From contig NZ_FOHE01000009.1 in the NCBI RefSeq assembly GCF_900111445.1, positions 104,231 through 168,230 on the forward strand: 64,000 nt of DNA. The letters run 5' to 3'. The stretch comes from Oceanobacillus limi (lineage in GTDB: Bacteria; Bacillota; Bacilli; Bacillales; Amphibacillaceae). The position numbers were made by a program, and so were the translations under genes. Below are positions 11,490-21,577 of the stretch, in pieces (within the stretch, counting starts at the first letter, position 1; the number at the start of each line of letters is the position of its first letter). Below the pieces are notes generated by a model. That model saw only the letters and a list, made by a program, of their open reading frames with translations. It was not told where the DNA came from and ran no database searches.

Positions 11490-13274
11490 TTAGACAATAT
11501 ATTTCTCTTCTTCAATTATTTTAGCAGCAATTTCACGTTTTTTCGCAATAACATTTGTTGGTGTATGACGTGTCAACTTACGTAATGATGAAAGCATCAT
11601 ACGTAACGTATCGCCTTCTTCAACAGCAATTAATGTTTCTTTAGCATCTGCCTCAATCCGGTTGAAGGCTTCCTGTACATACACTTGAGTATAAAGTAAT
11701 TTTTGCTTACTTTTCTCTAGCCCGGAAGCATTAATTGCTTTTTCTGTACGAAGAATAGCTGATTCCATGTTATAGACTTCTGCCGTCATATCTGCAAGAT
11801 TTACTAACAATTCTTGCTCATTTTCCAGCTTTTGCATATATTTTTGTGCAGCTAAACCGGCACCTAATAACACCATTTTCTTCGCATTCCTTAATAGATA
11901 CTTCTCTTGCTCAAGTGGCTCTGTACCTACTTCTTCCGGCATCATCATCATTAACTCTTCTTGTAGTCCTTGAGCCTTTTGCAGTAATGGCAGCTCACCT
12001 TTCATCGCTTTCTTTAATAAGGTGCCTGGCACCAATAAGCGGTTGATTTCGTTTGTTCCTTCAAAAATGCGGTTGATCCTTGAATCACGGTACATGCGCT
12101 CTACTTCATATTCCTGCATGAATCCATATCCACCATGTAATTGAACCGCTTCATCAGCAACATAATCCAAGCATTCTGTCGCTGTATATTTATTCATGGA
12201 GCACTCAATTTGGTATTCTGCAATTGCTTTGGCTACTTCTTTCCCGTCTTTTAACTGCTCATCTGTCATGGATCCCATCCGTTGCTCGAATAAGCCTACT
12301 GTACGGTATACCGCACTTTCATTCGCATACGTTCTTGCAGCCATCGTAGCTAATTTCTCCTGTGTTAAGCTGAAGCTAGAAATCGGTGTACCAAATTGTT
12401 TTCTTTCGTTAACATACTTCGTTGCTAACTCAATTCCTCGTTTGGAACCACCAATACCACCAATAGCTAATTTATAACGACCTACATTTAAGATATTAAA
12501 GGCAATTTTATGTCCTTTTCCTTTTTCACCTAATAAATTCTCCACAGGCACTTCTGCATCCTCTAAGATTAATGTACGAGTGGATGAGCTCTTTATTCCC
12601 ATCTTCTTTTCTTCTGGGCCAGTTGAAACTCCCGGGTAATCTCGCTCTACTATAAATGCAGAAAAATGTTCTCCATCGATTTTCGCATATACAACAAACA
12701 CATCGGCAAATGCAGAGTTAGTAATCCATTGCTTTTCTCCATTAAGAATATAATGCGTCCCTGCTTCATTTAGTTTTGCAGTTGTTTTTGCCCCTAATGC
12801 ATCTGAACCAGAACCCGGTTCCGTTAATGCGTAAGCTGCTAACAATTCACCTGTAGCTAGTTTCGGTAAGTATTTCTCCTTTTGTTGATCATTACCGAAA
12901 AATACAATTGGTAAAGAACCTATTCCAACATGCGCGCCGTGCGTTACAGAGAAACCACCTGCACGAGAAAATTTTTCCGTAATTAATGATGAACTGATCT
13001 TATCCAGCCCAAGTCCACCATATTCCTCTGGAACATCTGCACCTAATAACCCTAGATCTCCAGCTTTCTTTAGAAGGTCTACAGAATGTTCAAACTCATG
13101 GTTTTCTAGATTATCTACTTTTGGTAATACTTCTCCCACAACAAAATCTTCTGTTGTTTTGGCAATCATTTGATGTTCATCTGAAAAATCCTCTGGTGTA
13201 ATAACATCTTCACCACTTAAATCCTCAACTAGAAATGCGCCACCCTTGAATAATTTTTCTTTTGTTTCACTCAT
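11490..13274 (-). CDS. fadE: FadE, acyl-CoA dehydrogenase
   Basis: The product has 594 residues, the long form found in Bacillus FadE. It catalyses the first, FAD-dependent step of beta-oxidation. The acyl-CoA dehydrogenase core covers about 30-410, with signatures YALTEPGSGSDA and QLHGGYGFMQEYEVERMYRDSR and the catalytic Glu region FEGTNEINR. The C-terminal 170 residues are an extra helical domain. SD AAGGAGAGG. It is third in the fadN-fadA-fadE operon, 44 bp after fadA. Confidence 0.95.
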   Translation of the reverse strand: MSETKEKLFKGGAFLVEDLSGEDVITPEDFSDEHQMIAKTTEDFVVGEVLPKVDNLENHEFEHSVDLLKKAGDLGLLGADVPEEYGGLGLDKISSSLITEKFSRAGGFSVTHGAHVGIGSLPIVFFGNDQQKEKYLPKLATGELLAAYALTEPGSGSDALGAKTTAKLNEAGTHYILNGEKQWITNSAFADVFVVYAKIDGEHFSAFIVERDYPGVSTGPEEKKMGIKSSSTRTLILEDAEVPVENLLGEKGKGHKIAFNILNVGRYKLAIGGIGGSKRGIELATKYVNERKQFGTPISSFSLTQEKLATMAARTYANESAVYRTVGLFEQRMGSMTDEQLKDGKEVAKAIAEYQIECSMNKYTATECLDYVADEAVQLHGGYGFMQEYEVERMYRDSRINRIFEGTNEINRLLVPGTLLKKAMKGELPLLQKAQGLQEELMMMMPEEVGTEPLEQEKYLLRNAKKMVLLGAGLAAQKYMQKLENEQELLVNLADMTAEVYNMESAILRTEKAINASGLEKSKQKLLYTQVYVQEAFNRIEADAKETLIAVEEGDTLRMMLSSLRKLTRHTPTNVIAKKREIAAKIIEEEKYIV

Positions 13275-13318
13275 ATTTTTCGTCCTCTCCTTATTATGTT
13301 TAAGGGTTATCCCCTTAC

Positions 13319-14494
13319 CTATAAGAGTTCAAATACACCAGCAGCACCCATACCTCCGCCAATACACATCGTTACAACACCAAATTGTATATTTTGACGT
13401 TTCATTTCATGGGCAAGACTTAAGGTTAGTTTTGTCCCAGTCATCCCTAGCGGATGGCCAAGTGCAATTGCACCACCATTTACATTTACGATGGACGGAT
13501 CTAAATCAAGCGCCTGAATTACGCGAACCGATTGAGATGCGAATGCTTCATTTAGTTCAAACAAACCAACATCCGATACATCTAATCCTGCAATTTTCAA
13601 TGCTTTCGGAATCGCTTCCACAGGGCCGACACCCATAATCTCTGGCTCAACGCCTGCTACGGCAAAGGAACGGAATTTAACTAATGGAGTTAATCCCTCT
13701 GCCTCTGCTTTTGCTCGATCCATGACTAATACGGATGCAGCACCATCACTCATTTGTGAGGAGTTTCCGGCTGTAACAGATCCTTTCGTATGAAAAGCCG
13801 GACGTAGCTTTGCAAGTACATCTATTGTTGTTCCTTGACGTACTCCTTCATCCGTATCAAATAATACAGATTTTTCTTCCACCTTATTGTTTTTTCCAAT
13901 AAAGCGTTCTTTCACCTCAACGGGAACTATTTCGTCTTTGAATTTTCCTTCTTGAATTGCTTTTGCTGCACGCTCATGACTTTGTACTGCAAAAGCATCT
14001 TGATCTTCCCGAGAAATACCAAAACGATTTGCTACTTCTTCTGCTGTATGTCCCATTCCCATATAATAACCAGGTGCATCCTGTACAAGTGTAGGGTTCG
14101 GTTTTATAACATGCCCCGGCATTGGTACAAGACTCATAGACTCTGCTCCACCAGCAATAATCGTGTCACTGGCACCAAGCATAATTCGTTCGGATGCATA
14201 AGCGATACTTTGAAGTCCAGAAGAACAATAACGGTTAATTGTAATTCCAGGCACATCATTTTTCAAACCAGCTAGACCGGCAATATTCCGAGCCATATTC
14301 ATACCTTGCTCCGCTTCAGGAATGGCACATCCTATAATGACATCATCAATATTTCCATCATAATTACCTGCACGTTTTAATGTTTCTTTTATCGTTAATG
14401 CTGCTAAATCATCTGGCCGTGAGTTAGCGAGTGTTCCTTTTTTTGCTTTTCCCACAGGGGTTCTTGCACCTGCAACTATAACTGCTTCATTCAC
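13319..14494 (-). CDS. fadA: FadA, acetyl-CoA acyltransferase (3-ketoacyl-CoA thiolase)
   Basis: The product has 391 residues. It cleaves 3-ketoacyl-CoA to acetyl-CoA plus a shortened acyl-CoA. The nucleophile Cys90 is in INRYCSSGLQ; the C-terminal motifs GGAIALGHPLG (His) and MCIGGGMG (second Cys) are intact. The start is GTG at 14494 with GAGGGGG upstream. It lies 20 bp from fadN. Confidence 0.96.
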   Translation of the reverse strand: MNEAVIVAGARTPVGKAKKGTLANSRPDDLAALTIKETLKRAGNYDGNIDDVIIGCAIPEAEQGMNMARNIAGLAGLKNDVPGITINRYCSSGLQSIAYASERIMLGASDTIIAGGAESMSLVPMPGHVIKPNPTLVQDAPGYYMGMGHTAEEVANRFGISREDQDAFAVQSHERAAKAIQEGKFKDEIVPVEVKERFIGKNNKVEEKSVLFDTDEGVRQGTTIDVLAKLRPAFHTKGSVTAGNSSQMSDGAASVLVMDRAKAEAEGLTPLVKFRSFAVAGVEPEIMGVGPVEAIPKALKIAGLDVSDVGLFELNEAFASQSVRVIQALDLDPSIVNVNGGAIALGHPLGMTGTKLTLSLAHEMKRQNIQFGVVTMCIGGGMGAAGVFELL

Positions 14495-14514
14495 GTTTTT
14501 TCCCCCTCTTCTTA

Positions 14515-16914
14515 TTAGTTACGTAATGGTTTCCCTTTAACGAGCATGTGTTGCATTCTTGCCTGTGTTTTCGGTTCACCAATGAGACTTAAGAAAGCCT
14601 CACGCTCTAAATCGAGCATAACCTGTTCATCAATTAACGTTCCCTCTTTAATACGACCACCAGATAATACATATGCTAGCTTTTCAGCAATTTTCACATC
14701 ATGGTCAGATGCATAACCACCAAATTGTAATGTTTTTGCACCAAGAACCATTGCTGCATAACCGGCATCTCCAACTACTGGAATCTTCTCTCGTTTTGGT
14801 GCTTGATAGCCACCTTTAGCTAACTCCAGTACGCGTTCCTTTGCATCATGAATGAGATGATCTGGATTAACACTAATCCGATCGTTATTATCTAGGAATC
14901 CATTTTCACGCGCCTCTGCAGCAGATGTAGAAACCTTTGCCATGGCAACCTTTTCAAATACGTCATTCGCTACCTTAGTCAAATCAAAATCGATACCATT
15001 TGGTAGATTACGAAGCTCTTTTAAATAAAGTTCCTTCGTCCCACCTCCACCTGGGATTAAACCAACACCGAATTCAACAAGGCCCATATAGGTTTCAGCA
15101 GAAGCTTGAATCGCTGCTGCAGGTAATGACACTTCTGCACCACCACCTAATGTCATGTTAAATGGAGCTGCTACAACTGGCTTATTCGAATATTTAATAT
15201 TCATCGCCATGTTTTGGAATTGACGTACAACCATATCTAATTCAAAGAAGTTATCATCTTGCGCTTCCATTAGCATCATTGCTAAATTCGCACCAACACA
15301 GAAGTTCTTTCCTTGATTCCCAATTACAAGCCCTTCATAGTTTTTATCAACCTCTTCAATTGCAAAGTTAACCATTTGAATGATATCAAGACCGATTGCA
15401 TTACTTTGAGAATGGAATTCTAATCCAGCTACACCATCACCTAAATCTATTAAGCTAGCACCAGTGTTCTTCTTAATGACACCATTAACTTCTTTTAGCT
15501 GCTTAATATTTATTTCTTTAGGATTAACCACAAGCTGTTTGTATTCTCCATTTTCGTAGTAATATACATTGCCTTGCTCTGTATTATAAAAGCTTTCATG
15601 ACCTTCCTCTAAAAGCTTCAACACCCACTGAGGAACTGTTTCCCCTTCAGCTTGCATGCGTTCTACTGATTTCCGTAGGCCAATTGCATCCCATGTTTCA
15701 AATGGTCCGACATCCCATCCGAATCCCCATTTCATTGCTTGATCAATCGAAACGATGTCATCTGCAATTTCACCTGTTAACTCAGCAGAATATAATAGTA
15801 CTGGTTTTAAAATGGACCAAACAAGATCACCTGCTCGATCTCCTTTTGCGTTTACAAGCGCTTTCAATTTACGGCGCGGACCCTTTTCTTGCTTAGCCAT
15901 TTCTGTTGCTGCCGTTTTTAGTTTTTTGCGATCTTGATATTCTAAGGTTTCTGGATTTAATTCATATATGGTACTACCGTCTTTCCCTTTCTTTTTAAGG
16001 AAAAATCCTTGCCCACTTTTGGCACCAAGCCAACCTTTCTCCTGCATGGTAAGCATGAACTTGGGTACATCAAAAACCTCTTTTTCTTCCCCACCTACTT
16101 GATCATAAACATTCTTTGCTACATGAATAAATGTATCTAAGCCAACTACATCTAATGTACGGAAAGTGGCACTCTTTGGTCGACCAATCATTGGGCCTGT
16201 TACAGAATCTACTTCACCGACACTATAGCCACCATTTAGCATTTCTCGTAATGTTATCAGTAAACCATAGGTACCAATTCGGTTTGCAATAAAGTTTGGT
16301 GTATCTTTTGCTTCAACAACACCTTTTCCTAACACATTTTCTCCAAATGTTTTCATAAACTCCAACACTGTAGGGTCGGTATCCTTTGTAGGAATAACCT
16401 CTAATAACTTCAAATACCGTGGAGGGTTAAAAAAATGTGTTCCTAGAAAATGCTTTCGAAAATCTTCGGAACAGTCAGCTGCCATATCTTCAACAGATAT
16501 TCCAGATGTATTTGAACTAACAATTGCCCCTTCTTTTCGATGTTGATCAACGTTTGCAAATACTTTTTTCTTAATATCTAAATTTTCAACTACGACTTCA
16601 ATAATCCAATCAACATCAGCCAATTTCTCCATATCATCTTCCATGTTACCTACTTCAATTAAGTCTAGACTTTCTTTCGTTGTAATTGGAGATGGTTTTT
16701 GCTTTAATAATGCTTTTTTACTTTGTGCAGCAATTCGATTGCGTACTACTTGATCATCTAATGACAATCCTTTTTGCTCTTCTTCCTTTGTTAACTCACG
16801 AGGTACGATGTCGAGCATAATTGTAGGTATCCCCACATTAGCTAAATGAGCAGCAATTCCAGATCCCATTACACCGGAACCTAAAACAGCAGCACGCTTG
16901 ATTGTTCGCTTCAT
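14515..16914 (-). CDS. fadN: FadN, 3-hydroxyacyl-CoA dehydrogenase / enoyl-CoA hydratase
   Basis: The product has about 799 residues. The N-terminal Rossmann domain (GSGVMGSGIAAHLAN) and its C-terminal partner form the L-3-hydroxyacyl-CoA dehydrogenase, to about residue 420. A crotonase domain follows near 490-690 with NFCVGANLAMM and LIPGGGGTKE. This is the B. subtilis order, opposite to E. coli FadB. I choose the ATG at 16914 (MKRTIKRAAVLG), with GGGGGA upstream, over one at 16932. It is the first gene of the operon, with a FadR-type operator 23 bp upstream. Confidence 0.95.
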   Translation of the reverse strand: MKRTIKRAAVLGSGVMGSGIAAHLANVGIPTIMLDIVPRELTKEEEQKGLSLDDQVVRNRIAAQSKKALLKQKPSPITTKESLDLIEVGNMEDDMEKLADVDWIIEVVVENLDIKKKVFANVDQHRKEGAIVSSNTSGISVEDMAADCSEDFRKHFLGTHFFNPPRYLKLLEVIPTKDTDPTVLEFMKTFGENVLGKGVVEAKDTPNFIANRIGTYGLLITLREMLNGGYSVGEVDSVTGPMIGRPKSATFRTLDVVGLDTFIHVAKNVYDQVGGEEKEVFDVPKFMLTMQEKGWLGAKSGQGFFLKKKGKDGSTIYELNPETLEYQDRKKLKTAATEMAKQEKGPRRKLKALVNAKGDRAGDLVWSILKPVLLYSAELTGEIADDIVSIDQAMKWGFGWDVGPFETWDAIGLRKSVERMQAEGETVPQWVLKLLEEGHESFYNTEQGNVYYYENGEYKQLVVNPKEINIKQLKEVNGVIKKNTGASLIDLGDGVAGLEFHSQSNAIGLDIIQMVNFAIEEVDKNYEGLVIGNQGKNFCVGANLAMMLMEAQDDNFFELDMVVRQFQNMAMNIKYSNKPVVAAPFNMTLGGGAEVSLPAAAIQASAETYMGLVEFGVGLIPGGGGTKELYLKELRNLPNGIDFDLTKVANDVFEKVAMAKVSTSAAEARENGFLDNNDRISVNPDHLIHDAKERVLELAKGGYQAPKREKIPVVGDAGYAAMVLGAKTLQFGGYASDHDVKIAEKLAYVLSGGRIKEGTLIDEQVMLDLEREAFLSLIGEPKTQARMQHMLVKGKPLRN

Positions 16915-16936
16915 TTTATATCCCCCAATCATAGTT

Positions 16937-16956
16937 TGAATGAATACTCATTCATT
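16937..16956 (-). promoter_or_regulatory. FadR operator upstream of fadN
   Basis: TGAATGAATACTCATTCATT is a near-perfect inverted repeat of the ATGAATGA / TCATTCAT half sites recognised by Bacillus FadR, which is released by long-chain acyl-CoA. It lies between the fadN SD and the upstream AT-rich promoter region. fadR itself is not in the window. Confidence 0.85.
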
Positions 16957-17264
16957 TTTTACTAAAAAATAAAAGACAGTTCCTATCCGTCTATCTTACT
17001 CTACTATAAGATATATTTGAAAATTTCGCAATAAAAACAAATGATATTTTTTAGAAAAATTAAAAAAGCGATCGCTACCAACAACCGCTTCTTAGCTAGT
17101 TCGAAGTATGAAATTTATGTGACGTAACATTTTGTTTCGACTTTCCATTACTAATGGATGTAGGTTTAAAATATCGTTACGGCAGAATGTTACGCTGATG
17201 AAGTTCTCTTATACCAAATATTTAATTAGAGAAAAGTGCTATTTAAAAACTGAATGAAATAACT

Positions 17265-17375
17265 AGCGTAGGAAACACATGAAGCGGGAGGAAAGGCATC
17301 GGTGAGACCCCGGAGTGTGTCAGCACAAGGAGACTCACCAGCCACCCGCGGAAAGCGAAATGTGTTTCCGAAGCG
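17265..17375. repeat. Repeat family A, copy A1 (~111 bp GC-rich element)
   Basis: The ends are inverted (AGCGTAGGAAACACAT / ATGTGTTTCCGAAGCG). The interior carries GGGAGGAAAGGCATCGGTGA and CAGCACAAGGAGACTCACCA, blocks shared with copy A5 at 41524-41642 and, in reverse orientation, with A2 and A4. No coding frame. It lies between fadN and proline dehydrogenase; the rest of 16957-17450 shows no gene. Confidence 0.85.
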
Positions 17376-17450
17376 ATGTAATAGCATGAATCTATAATTA
17401 CAAGTTACGTCGCATCATACATCTACTACACATCTGCTGGAAAGGGCGCC

Positions 17451-18368
17451 TTATTTTTTTAATACACCCTTTAACACGAACCACACATTTGCTGGGCGTT
17501 CTGCTAAACGACGCATGTTATACCCATACCAGTCTTTCCCATAAGGAACATATACCCTCATTGTATACCCTTCCTTATGCAATTGTTCTTGAGCTTCCTT
17601 TCTAATTCCATAAAGCATTTGAAATTCAAAAAGATCCTTTGAAATATTATGCTCTTTAACGAGTTCCTTTACATATTTTATAATCGCATCATCATGCGTT
17701 GCGATAGCCGTATAGTTTCCATTTAATAAATTCATTTTAATTATCTTTTTAAAATTACTATCTACATCTTTTTTGTCTGGAAAAGCAACTTCAGGGGATT
17801 CTTTATAAGCTCCCTTAACAAGACGGAGATATGGGTTATATTCATTTAATTCTTTTATATCTTGCTCCGTACGATATAAATATGCTTGAATGACGGTACC
17901 GACGTTATCGTATTCTTTTTTCAATTCCTTGAAGATATCAAGGGTTTTTTGACATCGTTCAAAATCTTCCATATCAATTGTTACGGTAACACGATGCTTC
18001 TTGCCCGCTTCAAGAATTTTACGCATATTACTCATAACCAATTCTCGAGAAATATCTAACCCCATCGAGGTCATCTTTAATGACAACTCCGAGTTAAGAC
18101 TTTTTTTGGAAATAATCTCAATAGCATGAACACATTCATTTGCTGATTCGATTGCTTCCTGTTCATTGTCGACAAACTCACCTAAATGATCGACTGTCGT
18201 AACCAGCCCACTATCATTTATTTTCTTTATTTTTTTTGATGCTTCTTCAAAGTCTACCCCTGCCACAAACCTTGCAGCACCAAACCTTAATCCATACTTT
18301 TTCGCCAATTTTGTAAGCGTTTTATTTTTGGATAAAAATAAAAAGAAGTTACGCATAAGCTGTTCCAT
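17451..18368 (-). CDS. putB: Proline dehydrogenase (FadM/PutB type)
   Basis: The product has 305 residues. It oxidises proline to pyrroline-5-carboxylate with FAD. A TIM-barrel proline dehydrogenase domain spans almost the whole protein; LRLVKGAYKE and the C-terminal YVPYGKDWYGYNMRRLAERP, which carries the substrate-binding arginines, are conserved. The ATG at 18368 has GGGGGT upstream. B. subtilis keeps a proline dehydrogenase beside fadNAE as here, but this gene is separated by a repeat and probably has its own promoter. No P5C dehydrogenase is adjacent. Confidence 0.93.
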   Translation of the reverse strand: MEQLMRNFFLFLSKNKTLTKLAKKYGLRFGAARFVAGVDFEEASKKIKKINDSGLVTTVDHLGEFVDNEQEAIESANECVHAIEIISKKSLNSELSLKMTSMGLDISRELVMSNMRKILEAGKKHRVTVTIDMEDFERCQKTLDIFKELKKEYDNVGTVIQAYLYRTEQDIKELNEYNPYLRLVKGAYKESPEVAFPDKKDVDSNFKKIIKMNLLNGNYTAIATHDDAIIKYVKELVKEHNISKDLFEFQMLYGIRKEAQEQLHKEGYTMRVYVPYGKDWYGYNMRRLAERPANVWFVLKGVLKK

Positions 18369-18550
18369 GCTAAATACCCCCAAAATAAAAATGTCTTTAT
18401 CTACTATTCTAGTACATGTTTATTCTATCACTTTTTTTAAAATTCGAATACATTTTTTATTCTATTTCGACAAAATTTGGAATACTTTTTATGATTTCGT
18501 TAACATATGGCTAATGTGAATCTTGTAATCGGTGGAGTTTTTTCTTTATC

Positions 18551-18726
18551 CCTCACTAATTGTTAGATCAACGAATCGGAAATTTGACTTTCAATTGATT
18601 CCCCATCCTTGGTTTTACATCAAAGATTTGAAGTGAGGGTCTTACGACGCACAGGACGTGCTAGGGCCGCTGACAATGCGACAGGATGTTACGTTTATGT
18701 CGGCCTGCCAGTTATAGGCGGGATAA
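18551..18726. repeat. Repeat family B, copy B1 (~175 bp structured element)
   Basis: It shares with B2-B5 the blocks ATTGTTAGATCAACGAATCG, CCTTGGTTTTAC, ACGACGCACAGGACGTGCTA, GCCGACA-like and TGTCGGCCTGCCAGTTAT, ending GCGGGATAA. Several inverted repeats are nested, including GACA...TGTC around an inner hairpin. It lies in the gap between proline dehydrogenase and the zinc operon; no gene is visible in 18369-18960. Confidence 0.85.
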
Positions 18727-18887
18727 TTAATTTTGTTTTTCTTCATCGTATGTAAGCAACAATCGAATATGTTCCTTTATTCGTGGGAAGTTAATAATAA
18801 TGGGAAGTGAAACTTCATTTAGTGGGAATATTATTGTACGTCACACGCGGTATGAACAAATGTACAAACCTGCCAGCCGTAACTCAA

Positions 18888-18925
18888 TCGTAATCATTCT
18901 TATTTACAAATCGTAACCATTACGA
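18888..18925 (+). promoter_or_regulatory. Zur operator region, two boxes, upstream of the zinc uptake operon
   Basis: TCGTAACCATTACGA at 18911-18925 is an inverted repeat matching the Bacillus Zur box TCGTAATNATTACGA in all but one or two central bases. A second, weaker box TCGTAATCATTCTTA lies at 18888-18902. A -10-like TATATT follows at 18930. Zinc-loaded Zur would repress the downstream transporter and its own gene. Confidence 0.85.
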
Positions 18926-18966
18926 TAGTATATATTACAGAGCTATTTAATGAAAGGAATTCAACT

Positions 18967-19929
18967 ATGAAAAACCTCATCGTATCTATAGTGATTCTGA
19001 TAGTTGGTGGGCAACTTGTAGCATGTACCAATGCAGAACAATCAACAAATTCAGATAAAGAACAAAAATTAACAATTTATACGACTATATACCCTGTTCA
19101 GTACGCACTTGAACGTATCGGTGGTGACACGGTATCAGTAGAGACCGTTCTTCCCCCAGGAGTTGATGTTCATACGTATGAACCAACAACTAAAATCATG
19201 ACCGACGTAGCAAAAAGCGATGCCTTTATTTACCTTGGTTCCGGTATGGAGGGATTTGCTGACAGTATGGCTGATGCACTTTCATCTCATGATTTAACCC
19301 TCGTAGAACTAGGTAGACATGAAGCATTATTTCATATGGAAAATATAGCAACTAATAATGAGGATAATCCGTCACATCATCATGATACCGATGGACATAA
19401 CCATGGAGAACACGATCCTCATGTATGGTTAGATCCCCTTCGAATGATTGAGATTTCTTCCTTATTAAGAGATACACTGACTGAACTCAATCCAAGTAAA
19501 ACGAATTACTACACGAATAATTTTAACTTAGTAAAAGACGATTTGATAGATTTAGATGAATCTTATACGGAAGCCTTGGATAATCAAACGAATAAAAAAA
19601 TCCTCGTCTCCCATGCAGCATATGGATATTGGGAAGATAGGTACGGATTAGAACAGTTATCTATTCATGGTTTATCATCTAGTAATGAGCCATCTCAAAA
19701 AGAGTTAACCGAAATTATAGATCAAGCTGAAACATATGAACTCGACTACATTATATTTGAACAAAACAGTTCGAATCGTATTTCTGAGATCATTCAGGAG
19801 CATCTCCAAGCAAAGACTCTTATTATTCATAACTTATCCGTATTAATGGAAGAGGATATAGCAGCAAATGAAGACTATTTATCTTTAATGAAAAAAAACT
19901 TATCCGTGCTTCATCAAGCTACAGAATAG
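18967..19929 (+). CDS. znuA: ZnuA/AdcA-type zinc-binding lipoprotein
   Basis: The product has 320 residues and is a cluster A-I (TroA-like) binding protein that captures Zn(II) outside the cell. It has a signal peptide with lipobox LVAC, and zinc ligands in DVHTYEP, DPHVWLDP and SHAAYGYW. A His/Asp-rich loop (HHHDTDGHNHGEHDPH) before the second ligand is typical of zinc rather than manganese proteins. SD AAAGGAA. It is the first gene of a znuA-znuC-znuB-zur operon behind two Zur boxes. Confidence 0.93.
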   Translation: MKNLIVSIVILIVGGQLVACTNAEQSTNSDKEQKLTIYTTIYPVQYALERIGGDTVSVETVLPPGVDVHTYEPTTKIMTDVAKSDAFIYLGSGMEGFADSMADALSSHDLTLVELGRHEALFHMENIATNNEDNPSHHHDTDGHNHGEHDPHVWLDPLRMIEISSLLRDTLTELNPSKTNYYTNNFNLVKDDLIDLDESYTEALDNQTNKKILVSHAAYGYWEDRYGLEQLSIHGLSSSNEPSQKELTEIIDQAETYELDYIIFEQNSSNRISEIIQEHLQAKTLIIHNLSVLMEEDIAANEDYLSLMKKNLSVLHQATE

Positions 19930-19943
19930 AAAGGAAGGATGGC

Positions 19944-20699
19944 ATGAACGAACCAGTCATTTCGATGAAAAACATTCGATATGCTTATGAAAACAAGCAA
20001 GTTCTTAATGAAATTGATTTTATTTTGCCAAAAGGTGCTTTTATGGGGCTCATTGGGCCAAACGGTGGTGGAAAAACAACCTTAATCAAATTGATATTAG
20101 GTCTCACTAAACCGTCACAAGGCTCGATTACCTTATTTAATGAACCTATCGAAAAATTTAAAGCATGGAATAAAATAGGATTTGTCTCCCAAAAATCAAA
20201 TTCCTTTAATAAAGGATTTCCAGCAACTGTTTATGAAGTTGTTTCCATGGGACTTACAGCAAAAGTAGGCTATTTGAAGTTTTTCAAACACAAACATAAG
20301 TCAAAAATCTTACATGCAATTGACCTCGTCGGAATGAGCGAGTATGCATATGAAAATGTTGGAAACTTATCTGGTGGACAACAACAACGAGTATTTATAG
20401 CACGTGCACTTGTTAGTGATCCAGAGCTATTAATCTTAGATGAACCAACCGTTGGGGTTGATTATGAAAATGTTCAGCGCTTTTATGAATTACTACGTGA
20501 TTTGAACAAGAATCAACACATTACGCTTCTGCTAGTAACCCATGATACGGGTACAATGACAGAATACGCGACAGACATTGCTTGTTTAAATAGATCCTTA
20601 CATTTTCATGGAAATCCAGAAGAGTATAAGGAATTAACGGAGAAAGATTTATCGCGCGTTTATGGTCATCCCGTTAATCTAGTGACACATGACCATTAA
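19944..20699 (+). CDS. znuC: ZnuC/AdcC-type zinc ABC transporter ATPase
   Basis: The product has 251 residues. Walker A GPNGGGKTT, signature LSGGQQQR, Walker B LLILDEPTVGVD and switch His VTHDTG are intact. The C-terminus ends in a short His-containing tail. It starts 14 bp after znuA with AAGGAAGG as SD. Confidence 0.93.
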   Translation: MNEPVISMKNIRYAYENKQVLNEIDFILPKGAFMGLIGPNGGGKTTLIKLILGLTKPSQGSITLFNEPIEKFKAWNKIGFVSQKSNSFNKGFPATVYEVVSMGLTAKVGYLKFFKHKHKSKILHAIDLVGMSEYAYENVGNLSGGQQQRVFIARALVSDPELLILDEPTVGVDYENVQRFYELLRDLNKNQHITLLLVTHDTGTMTEYATDIACLNRSLHFHGNPEEYKELTEKDLSRVYGHPVNLVTHDH

Positions 20700-20716
20700 C
20701 TATTGGAGGATTTTAG

Positions 20717-21577
20717 ATGTTAGCAGACTTTTTAGAATTTGATTTTTTAAGGAACACATTTTTAACAGGACTTTTAATTGGGGTGATCGCACCACTGTTA
20801 GGTACATTTATTGTTGTACGAAGACTTTCCCTAATTGCCGATGCATTATCCCATGTGACACTAGCTGGAATTGCATTTGGATTATTTGTGGAGAAAAAAT
20901 TTGCGATTACATTTATAACACCTTTATACAGTGGAATGTTTTTCTCTGTAATGGGATCGATCTTTATTGAAAAGCTAAGAAGCGTTTATAAGTCTTATCA
21001 AGAAATTGCTATTCCTATTATCTTATCCGGTGGTGTTGGGTTAAGCGTTATTTTCATCGCACTAGCTGACGGATTTAACACAGAACTATTTAACTATTTA
21101 TTCGGTTCCGTATCAGCTGTAAGTAGAAATGACTTCTTATCGATTCTTGGAATTTCTGTCTTTATAGCTATCATTATCACCCTATTTTATAAGGAACTAT
21201 TTACACTTTCATTTGATGAGGAGCATGCTCGCGTTTCAGGTATCCACGCGAAACGAATTCATTTTTTATTTATTGTATTAACTGCTTTGGTTATCGCTGC
21301 ATCCATTCGAATTGTTGGGGTGCTACTCGTATCTGCGTTAATGACTTTACCCGTTGCTGCGAGCATGCGCTTGGCTAAAGGATTTAAACAAATGATGCTA
21401 TTATCTATTGTATTTGGTGAATTAGCTGTTATCATTGGATTAATAACAGGTTATTATTTAAGTATCCCACCAGGGGGTACGATTGTTATGGTTTCCATAA
21501 TCATCTTATTACTTTCGATAAGCCTAAAAAGATTTCGCTATCGTACGATCAAAGTGAGGGATAATAATGAACATTGA
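20717..21577 (+). CDS. znuB: ZnuB/AdcB-type zinc ABC transporter permease
   Basis: The product has 286 residues with about eight to nine hydrophobic segments and the ABC-3 family pattern (GTFIVVRRLSLIADALSHVTLAG near the N-terminus). It forms the membrane channel for ZnuA/ZnuC. SD TTGGAGGA. The last 11 nt overlap zur. Confidence 0.93.
   Translation: MLADFLEFDFLRNTFLTGLLIGVIAPLLGTFIVVRRLSLIADALSHVTLAGIAFGLFVEKKFAITFITPLYSGMFFSVMGSIFIEKLRSVYKSYQEIAIPIILSGGVGLSVIFIALADGFNTELFNYLFGSVSAVSRNDFLSILGISVFIAIIITLFYKELFTLSFDEEHARVSGIHAKRIHFLFIVLTALVIAASIRIVGVLLVSALMTLPVAASMRLAKGFKQMMLLSIVFGELAVIIGLITGYYLSIPPGGTIVMVSIIILLLSISLKRFRYRTIKVRDNNEH

Noticed and set aside
12196..12477. Plus-strand frames inside fadE, fadA, fadN and other large genes
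   Set aside because: They are antisense shadows of well-supported genes without start signals.
17041..17440. Possible small RNA or CRISPR-like repeats in GC-rich intergenic DNA
   Set aside because: The repeats are single copies per site with inverted ends, not regularly spaced direct repeats; no cas genes in the window.
18551..18726. Repeat family B as the guide RNA part of an IS200/IS605 TnpB system
   Set aside because: Considered because of the structured 3' half, but no tnpA or tnpB remnant lies next to any of the five copies; left only as a possibility.
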